Part shown: piece by piece, positions 5,533 through 9,755 of the stretch
How the letters are laid out: each line of letters begins with the position of its first letter
Position numbering within the stretch: the first letter of the stretch is position 1
DNA from: CAYZYO01 sp964482585
GTDB lineage: Bacteria > Bacillota > Syntrophomonadia > Syntrophomonadales > Syntrophomonadaceae
Direction: 5' to 3'
NCBI GenBank assembly: GCA_964482585.1
Contig: CAYZYO010000088.1
Coordinates: 1 to 9,755 of the forward strand
Length of the DNA: 9,755 nt
Notes under the pieces: generated by a model
Database searches by the model: none
What the model saw: the letters and a program-made list of their open reading frames with translations, nothing else
What the model was told of the DNA's origin: nothing
Made by a program: the position numbers and the translations under genes

Positions 5533-6021
5533 GTGAAAACAATCAATTATTTATTAATAATTTTGATAATAATTGTATTTGCATTTACGTGCTATGCAAA
5601 AGATGATAAAACAACCAGTGCATGTACTATTTTAGAAGAACCGGTAAAAATCATTATTTATAATCAGGGAAAAGAAACTATAATAACAGAAGAATATAAA
5701 CTATATAATATAATTCTAAAGCATATCAGTGAAAGATTGGCGAAACCTGAGTGCTTGGATTTTACTCGCTATTCAATGGCAGAGACTGAAGAAAAGAAAA
5801 TAAAAGGCAGTGAAATTGCCCTGGAATTTATATATAATACTCCAATAAAAGAATCCTTTGATATAGCTGGAGAGACAGTATTCTTTGAGTATTCAAATTT
5901 ATTAATGCCTTTAACCGGGAAGAGTAATAAGGAAATATTTATAAGGAGTAATAGAAAATACTTCAATATGGCTGTAGGGACATTAACTGAACCTACAGAC
6001 TTAAAAAACTTGTGTAAATAA
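5533..6021 (+). CDS. Exported protein of unknown function (162 aa)
   Basis: Not recognised. A GTG start with AGGAG at 5521-5525 opens a classic signal peptide: MKTINY, then a hydrophobic core (LLIILIIIVFAF), then TCYA before the charged KDDK. Cleavage after CYA by signal peptidase I is plausible. C20 is preceded by FT rather than a proper lipobox, so a lipoprotein is possible but less likely. The mature part is a soluble, mixed alpha/beta-looking chain with two or three further cysteines and no motif I can assign. It is a single gene bounded by a strong terminator shared with the convergent dehydrogenase. Codon use resembles its neighbours. Confidence 0.75.
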   Translation: MKTINYLLIILIIIVFAFTCYAKDDKTTSACTILEEPVKIIIYNQGKETIITEEYKLYNIILKHISERLAKPECLDFTRYSMAETEEKKIKGSEIALEFIYNTPIKESFDIAGETVFFEYSNLLMPLTGKSNKEIFIRSNRKYFNMAVGTLTEPTDLKNLCK

Positions 6022-6088
6022 AAGAAAAAACAGACTTATATAATGCGTATTATTAACATGAAAATGCATAATATAAGCCTGCTTTTCT
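6022..6088. terminator. Bidirectional terminator between the exported-protein gene and the dehydrogenase
   Basis: A long imperfect hairpin. The left arm, with AGAAAA, CAG, CTTATAT and ATGC, is matched by a right arm with GCAT, ATATAAG, CTG and TTTTCT; four or five single mismatches are spread along about 23 pairs, with a loop near 6047-6063. The A-rich left edge and T-rich right edge give a U-run on both strands. It serves two genes that converge 74 nt apart. Confidence 0.85.
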
Positions 6089-6095
6089 GATGAAA

Positions 6096-7472
6096 TTATT
6101 GTTTACTTAAAACATCCCGGGCAGCAATTATCCCGGATACACTGGCTTGTATCAATCCCCTGGTTACACCTGCTCCATCCCCTATAGCCCAAAGACCTTC
6201 AATATCAGTTTGTAATGAGTTATTAAGCTGGGGTCGAGCTGAATAGAATTTGGCTTCTATTCCATAAAGCAGATTATGCTCGGAAGCAATTCCTGGTATA
6301 GCCAGATCAAGAGTTTCAAGGCATTCTCGTATCCCAACCATATATCGGTGAGGAAGAACCAGAGATAAATCTCCGGGGACAGCCCCTTTTAAAGTAGGTT
6401 CAACAGTACCTTTTTTAATTCTGTTGGGAGTAGAACGCCGCCCGCGTTTTAAATCCCCGTATCTTTGAACAATAAGACTGCCGCTTAACATGTTAGCAAG
6501 GCTGGCAATACATCGACCATATAAAATAGGTTTATCAAAAGGTTCGGTAAATTCCTGGCTGAGAAGAAGCGCAAAATTAGTATTATTGCTCTTACTATTG
6601 GCATAAGAGTGGCCGTTAACTGTAATAATACCGTTGGTATTTTCCATTACCACATGACCGTTAGGATTAACACAGAAAGTCCTAACGATATCATCAAATT
6701 CACAGGTATTAAAAACAATTTTTGGTTCCCATATCTTATCGGTTATTTCTTGCATAGTTACTGCAGGCAGCTCAATTCTTAGACCTATATCAACCTGGTT
6801 ATTTCTAACCGGAATATTAAGCTTTTTAGCTTGATCAGAAAACCATTCGGCACCATCTCGTCCTGGTGCCAGAATTACTCTAGAGGCATAATAAACAGCT
6901 TTTTTGGTTTTAACTCCTTTAACTTGCTGATCAGATACAATTATATCCTCTACAATTTCACTGGTTTTTATTGTAAGCTTTTTATCTATATCTCGTCTGA
7001 TATTTTTTAAGACTTTTATCGTGTTCTCTGTACCCATGTGTCTTATTCGTGCAGGTATCAGCTTCAGATTGTAACGAGCAAATTTCAATCGCAGTTCCTC
7101 AAACTCTTCAGCATCTTCTCCAAAAATGCGATCGGGAGCCCCATAATAAACATAGATTTTATCAACATAATCAATATATGACTGCAGACTTTCTTTTTCC
7201 ATGTACCTGTCTAACCATCCGCCAAACTCTGTAGTTAGTGTTAGTTTACCGTCAGAGAATGCGCCGGCACCACCCCAACCACACATTATTGAACAGGGTT
7301 GACAATTAAGGCAGGTGGTAGTCGTATTACCTATAGGGCACTTGCGCTGTTCAACGTTTTTACCCTTTTCAAGTAGGAGAATTCTCAAAGAACTGTTTTT
7401 GCTTATTTCAATAGCCGAGAATATTCCTGCCGGACCTGCGCCTACGATAATTACATCAAAATGATTATCCAA
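6096..7472 (-). CDS. FAD-dependent dehydrogenase, COG2509 type
   Basis: Flavoprotein oxidoreductase of 458 aa, predicted cytoplasmic; the substrate is not known for this group. The N-terminal Rossmann FAD motif VGAGPAG is at residues 10-16, followed by the acidic end of the second strand, LLLEKG. The family signature MCGWGGAGAFSDGKL spans residues 63-77, and the C-terminal FAD-contacting GLWAIGDGAGVTRG lies near 426-439. Cysteines C54, C57, C60 and C64 have CxxCxxCxxxC spacing, with C45 upstream, which suggests a possible iron-sulfur or metal site. The start is TTG at 7472, fixed by AGGAGGT 7 nt upstream; that site lies inside a small hairpin. It stands alone, convergent to the exported-protein gene, with repeat copy 2 in its leader. 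Confidence 0.9.
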   Translation of the reverse strand: MDNHFDVIIVGAGPAGIFSAIEISKNSSLRILLLEKGKNVEQRKCPIGNTTTTCLNCQPCSIMCGWGGAGAFSDGKLTLTTEFGGWLDRYMEKESLQSYIDYVDKIYVYYGAPDRIFGEDAEEFEELRLKFARYNLKLIPARIRHMGTENTIKVLKNIRRDIDKKLTIKTSEIVEDIIVSDQQVKGVKTKKAVYYASRVILAPGRDGAEWFSDQAKKLNIPVRNNQVDIGLRIELPAVTMQEITDKIWEPKIVFNTCEFDDIVRTFCVNPNGHVVMENTNGIITVNGHSYANSKSNNTNFALLLSQEFTEPFDKPILYGRCIASLANMLSGSLIVQRYGDLKRGRRSTPNRIKKGTVEPTLKGAVPGDLSLVLPHRYMVGIRECLETLDLAIPGIASEHNLLYGIEAKFYSARPQLNNSLQTDIEGLWAIGDGAGVTRGLIQASVSGIIAARDVLSKQ

Positions 7473-7476
7473 ATAG

Positions 7477-7494
7477 CATACCTCCTATGGTATG
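7477..7494 (-). promoter_or_regulatory. Hairpin overlapping the ribosome site of the dehydrogenase gene
   Basis: CATACC and GGTATG (6 bp, perfect) close a 6-nt loop. On the minus strand the Shine-Dalgarno AGGAGGT runs from the loop into the 3' arm, so half of it is paired when the stem forms. This could lower translation or respond to temperature or a ligand; it may also be fortuitous. Confidence 0.5.
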
Positions 7495-7514
7495 ATTTTT
7501 CGCGTTATTTTCTC

Positions 7515-7608
7515 ATTAACCCCTCATGCCCAGGGCACAACCACCGATGAAAATAAAATAGGTGATTTACGGTTTATCTGGTTGTTGCGGTTTTCCCAAC
7601 CAAAATGC
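7515..7608 (-). repeat. Dispersed repeat, copy 2 (uninterrupted), in the leader of the dehydrogenase gene
   Basis: This is the contiguous 94-nt form of the element seen split at 3691-3730 and 3929-3978, in inverted orientation. On the minus strand it runs GCATTTTGG, GGGAAAACCGCAACAACC, AACCGTAAATCACCTA, TTATTTTCAT, TGGTTGTGCCCTGGGCATG, GGGTTAAT. ACAACCA pairs with TGGTTGT, and TGCCC with GGGCA. Like copy 1 it lies just upstream of, and in the same direction as, a gene. A possible -10, TATAAT (7633-7638, minus strand), lies just before it, though no good -35 is seen. Confidence 0.75.
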
Positions 7609-8158
7609 TAGTGCTTGCCAAACACGTGAATGATTATAACATTTAATATATGTTACGTGAAAGATGATGATTGTGATAATTTAATAATATAGAGTTGTTA
7701 AAGCAAGTGCGGCAATGATCTGGTAGTGTAATTGTATACGGTAATATTTAATTCCCCCTGCAAGAGCTAATTTTTGTTCCTGCAGTGAAAACTTTGGTCT
7801 CCGGCCTAGCAGAATAGCATAATTTAGGGAGAATGAAGTCTCCTCGATTGATTTATAAAGTATAAATGTTACTTTTGGCAGAAGGATTAATATTTACATC
7901 TTATAATATTATAAAGCAGTTATCAAAATCTGGCAAAAAGGAGTTAAAGAGTTCTTCGTGTACTGCTATAATATTCATTAACAGCCAAAAGAGGATTTTG
8001 CCCAATAATTGTTTTATCGCTAAAACCCTTGCATCCATAGAGGAGAGTTTACTCCGACTTAAATGTCATCCTGAGCCAAAGTCACATGTTGAGTTATTTT
8101 TATTAATGCAAAACTCAAAAAAGAAAACAGCCGTTAATAGATTTTTAAGGAGAATGAA
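7609..8158. other. Region without a confident gene before holA
   Basis: About 550 bases. It contains a dyad, TAACAT/ATGTTA (about 7637-7655), a direct repeat ACGTGA, CTGCA/TGCAG and GGAGA/TCTCC hairpins (about 7759-7786 and 7829-7844), and competing weak open frames: plus 7866-8162, minus 7901-8038 (45 aa, ATG start, no good ribosome site) and minus 7681-7893 (70 codons, no start codon). GTCATCCTGAGC near 8065 resembles a repeat core found in many bacterial genomes. A decayed gene is possible. No clear holA promoter was found. Confidence 0.4.
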
Positions 8159-8162
8159 ATGA
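7866..8162 (+). CDS. Doubtful 98-aa ORF directly upstream of holA
   Basis: The ATG frame ends in a TGA that overlaps the holA start as ATGA, the arrangement expected for translational coupling. That overlap is the only positive sign. There is no ribosome site before its ATG, no family is recognisable, and the Lys-, Ser- and Leu-rich product shows no domain pattern. The minus strand here also holds protein-like frames. Treat it as probably non-coding. Confidence 0.22.
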   Translation: MLLLAEGLIFTSYNIIKQLSKSGKKELKSSSCTAIIFINSQKRILPNNCFIAKTLASIEESLLRLKCHPEPKSHVELFLLMQNSKKKTAVNRFLRRMK

Positions 8163-9136
8163 ATAAAAATGTTTTCTTTATATCAGGTGAAGATGCCTTT
8201 TTAATAGATGAAGAGATAGAAAAAATCATATCTAGGACTGGACAAACATCTGAAGAAAAAGCTGAAGTAAATTATATTGATGCTGATGAATTAAGTCCTT
8301 TGGAGTTAATGGAAATCCTTGATTTTAGTCCTTTATTTTTTATGCAAAGGATTGTAATTTTAAAGAACCCTAATTTCCTGGGGGGGAATAGAGCAAATAC
8401 TAAAAGAATAGAAGATGTTTTTTTGGTATTAAGTGATTATTTTAAACGTAGTAACAAGGGGCAGATTTTAATTGTAACCACCAGGGAGCGAAATTCAAGT
8501 AATAAAATAGTAAAACTGTTATCAAAAGAAGCGCAAGCTATTAACTGTAAAAAATTAAGTAATAAGCAGTTATTAAGCTGGATTAAAAACGAATTTGCTG
8601 CCAGGAATTGTTCAATTAATCCGGGGGCAGCAAGTTTATTGATGAAAAGCGGACAAGATATGTATTATCTTCAAAACTTAATTCAGAAAGTAAGTCTTAT
8701 AGCACAAAACGGAAAAGTTAATGAAGAAGAAATTGAAGAAAACTTAGATAATAAAGAAGAGATAAAGGTTTTTAAATTTACCGATGCTCTACTAAAACGG
8801 AATTTAACTGCATCTTTTAATGCTTATAATCAACTTCTGGCTCAAGGTCAGCATCCAATTTTCATTTTGTATATGATTGTTAGACAGTTTATAAGCTTTA
8901 GTAAGGTAAAATACTGTATTGAAAAAGGTATAGAAAAGAGACGAATTGCAGAAATAACAGGGCTAAAGGATTTTACTATTAGAAAAATGATGTATAATAC
9001 TCGTAATTTTTCCTGGGATGAGATAAGGAGATTTTTTGAAGACTTTTTGCAGGCAGATATTAGTTTTAAAACCACCAGCAAGAATGAGAAAATAATTATG
9101 GAAATGCTTATAATAGAAATATGTACCAAAAAATAA
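8159..9136 (+). CDS. holA: DNA polymerase III subunit delta
   Basis: Clamp-loader subunit that opens the beta sliding clamp during DNA replication; cytoplasmic, working with gamma/tau and delta'. The 325-aa length is typical. The N-terminal AAA+-like domain, without a Walker A motif, begins VFFISGEDAFLIDEEIEKI. SPLFFMQRIVILKNP (about 57-71) is the clamp-contact region; L59-F60 match the Leu-Phe pair that binds the clamp in E. coli delta. KLLSKEAQAINCKKLSNKQL and the lid region follow. The C-terminal collar domain starts near residue 205 (FKFTDALLKRN) and includes HPIFILYMIVRQF. The start is well set by AAGGAGA 5-6 nt upstream. It ends convergent to rpsT with a shared terminator. Confidence 0.94.
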   Translation: MNKNVFFISGEDAFLIDEEIEKIISRTGQTSEEKAEVNYIDADELSPLELMEILDFSPLFFMQRIVILKNPNFLGGNRANTKRIEDVFLVLSDYFKRSNKGQILIVTTRERNSSNKIVKLLSKEAQAINCKKLSNKQLLSWIKNEFAARNCSINPGAASLLMKSGQDMYYLQNLIQKVSLIAQNGKVNEEEIEENLDNKEEIKVFKFTDALLKRNLTASFNAYNQLLAQGQHPIFILYMIVRQFISFSKVKYCIEKGIEKRRIAEITGLKDFTIRKMMYNTRNFSWDEIRRFFEDFLQADISFKTTSKNEKIIMEMLIIEICTKK

Positions 9137-9163
9137 AACCTGACTTGCAGGTTTTATTTTTTT
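9128..9163. terminator. Bidirectional terminator containing the holA and rpsT stop codons
   Basis: AAAAAATAAAACCTG (9128-9142) pairs with CAGGTTTTATTTTTT (9148-9162) as a perfect 15-bp stem with loop ACTTG. The holA TAA (9134-9136) is in one arm and the rpsT TAA (9154-9156, read on minus) in the other; the two coding ends are only 17 nt apart. U-runs on both strands allow termination of either gene. Confidence 0.9.
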
Positions 9164-9420
9164 AGATAAACATATTTTTTGCTTAAAATTGATTTTTTTC
9201 GTGCAGCTGTATTCTTATGCATAATTCCCTTAGATACGCTTTTATCTATAAGTGAAGTTGCTTTAATTAATTCATTTTTAGCAACTTCTTCATTATTATT
9301 CGCCACAGAGGCTTCATACTTCTTTATTGCTGTTCTTAATTTAGTTTTATAAGCCTTATTTCTAAGACGATTTTCTTCTGCTTTTCTAGCTCTTTTTGCT
9401 GGAGTCTTACTTTTTCCCAC
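9154..9420 (-). CDS. rpsT: 30S ribosomal protein S20
   Basis: Small basic protein that binds 16S rRNA during 30S assembly. The 88-aa product, MGKSKTPAKRARKAEENRL..., shows the family's Lys/Arg-rich N-terminal helix, LRNKAYKTKLRTAIKK, and the C-terminal GIMHKNTAARKKSILSKK segment. The start is GTG at 9420, set by AAGGAGG 7 nt upstream; an in-frame TTG at 9444 lies before that site and would give an untypical extension. It is a single-gene unit with its own strong promoter. Placement beside holA is common in Firmicutes. Confidence 0.96.
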   Translation of the reverse strand: MGKSKTPAKRARKAEENRLRNKAYKTKLRTAIKKYEASVANNNEEVAKNELIKATSLIDKSVSKGIMHKNTAARKKSILSKKYVYLKK

Positions 9421-9456
9421 CTTTTCACCTCCTTGGAATTTCAAGCTAACAGAATT

Positions 9457-9485
9457 AATATATCACTACCAATTATAAATTGCAA
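9457..9485 (-). promoter_or_regulatory. Extended -10 promoter for rpsT
   Basis: On the minus strand, TTGCAA (9480-9485), a 17-nt spacer and TATATT (9457-9462) preceded by TGA. The transcript would start near 9450, about 30 nt before the rpsT GTG, leaving no room for a long leader structure. Confidence 0.7.
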
Positions 9486-9535
9486 TAAAAAGAAGTATTT
9501 TTTGCTGCCTATATTACTATTTAGTGCCCATAGTT

Positions 9536-9565
9536 GTTCTATTATTCTAATCTCGTCCATAAACT
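9536..9565 (+). promoter_or_regulatory. Possible sigma-E-type sporulation promoter
   Basis: GTTCTATT (9536-9543) and CATAAACT (9558-9565), 14 nt apart, match the Bacillus sigma-E consensus (GTCATATT and CATACAAT) at 6 of 8 positions each. It would place transcription about 27 nt before the last gene. In AT-rich DNA such matches arise by chance, so this is only suggestive, though it fits a sporulation gene. Confidence 0.3.
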
Positions 9566-9598
9566 TAAAAATATAACTGTAAATGAGGTGGACAGGAT

Positions 9599-9755
9599 TT
9601 GAAATCTAATAATTTTTTCATATTTATAAAAAGTATCTTTATGCTTCAGGCTGTTATATTTATTATAATATCTGGAATTACTATGGAATTTAACCGGTAT
9701 TATATTGAGGATTTTATAAGGTTAAATATGAAAAACATTATAGTTCCATTTTCTA
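9599..9755 (+). CDS. Membrane-anchored protein, N-terminal fragment (possibly stage II sporulation protein SpoIIP)
   Basis: The frame is open to the window's end, giving 52 residues. The TTG start is fixed by GAGGTGG 7 nt upstream. The product starts MKSNNFFIFIKS, has one hydrophobic helix (about residues 12-28, ending ISGITM), then turns polar (EFNRYYIEDFIRLNMKN), consistent with an N-terminal signal anchor and an extracytoplasmic domain. In many Clostridia the genes after holA-rpsT are gpr and spoIIP; gpr is a soluble protease and does not fit, whereas SpoIIP, a membrane-anchored cell-wall amidase of engulfment, does. No catalytic motif is inside the window, so this is an inference from position and topology. 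Confidence 0.6.
   Translation, partial: MKSNNFFIFIKSIFMLQAVIFIIISGITMEFNRYYIEDFIRLNMKNIIVPFS

Noticed and set aside
8848..9129. 93-codon minus-strand frame inside holA
   Set aside because: Its hydrophobic look comes from the antisense of Lys/Ile-rich holA codons; there is no ribosome site and the delta collar domain is clear on the other strand.
1..9755. CRISPR array, tRNA, rRNA, insertion sequence or transposase
   Set aside because: No regularly spaced repeats, cloverleaf with CCA-proximal arms, rRNA-like stretch or transposase-like protein was seen on either strand.

Overview
The window reads as low-GC Gram-positive DNA, most likely from an endospore-forming member of the Clostridia. Four things suggest this: AT-rich codon use, strong AGGAGG-type ribosome sites paired with frequent TTG and GTG starts, many U-tract hairpin terminators, and holA beside rpsT followed by a membrane-anchored ORF that may be spoIIP. 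No species can be named from the sequence alone.

Bases 1-3610 carry the late, nucleotide-loop part of cobalamin (B12) synthesis and salvage. In order these are a 5'-truncated cobU (+), cobT (-), an adenosylcobalamin riboswitch with an intrinsic terminator in the cobT leader (-), cobS (+) and cobC (+). CobU activates adenosylcobinamide to its GDP form. CobT makes alpha-ribazole phosphate from dimethylbenzimidazole. CobS joins the two halves and CobC removes the phosphate. The set is split: cobT is convergent with cobU, divergent from cobS, and is the only gene here with a visible riboswitch.

Bases 3611-7620 are accessory in character. A TIM-barrel sugar phosphate isomerase/epimerase-like gene (+), two convergent micro-genes encoding one-helix membrane peptides (34 and 26 aa) that share one bidirectional terminator, an exported protein of unknown function (+), and a COG2509-type FAD-dependent dehydrogenase (-) lie between two inverted copies of a roughly 95-nt dispersed repeat. 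Each copy sits in the leader of the gene it faces (isomerase, dehydrogenase). The first copy is interrupted by about 198 nt containing a 74-nt imperfect hairpin.

Bases 7620-8158 are about 540 nt with no convincing gene, only doubtful short frames on both strands. Bases 8159-9755 are housekeeping: holA (DNA polymerase III delta, +) and rpsT (ribosomal protein S20, -), which converge on a terminator that contains both stop codons, and then the start of a membrane-anchored protein, possibly SpoIIP, that runs off the window.

The most unusual items are the convergent micro-gene pair, the inverted leader repeats with their interrupting hairpin element, and the legible switching architecture of the cobT riboswitch.
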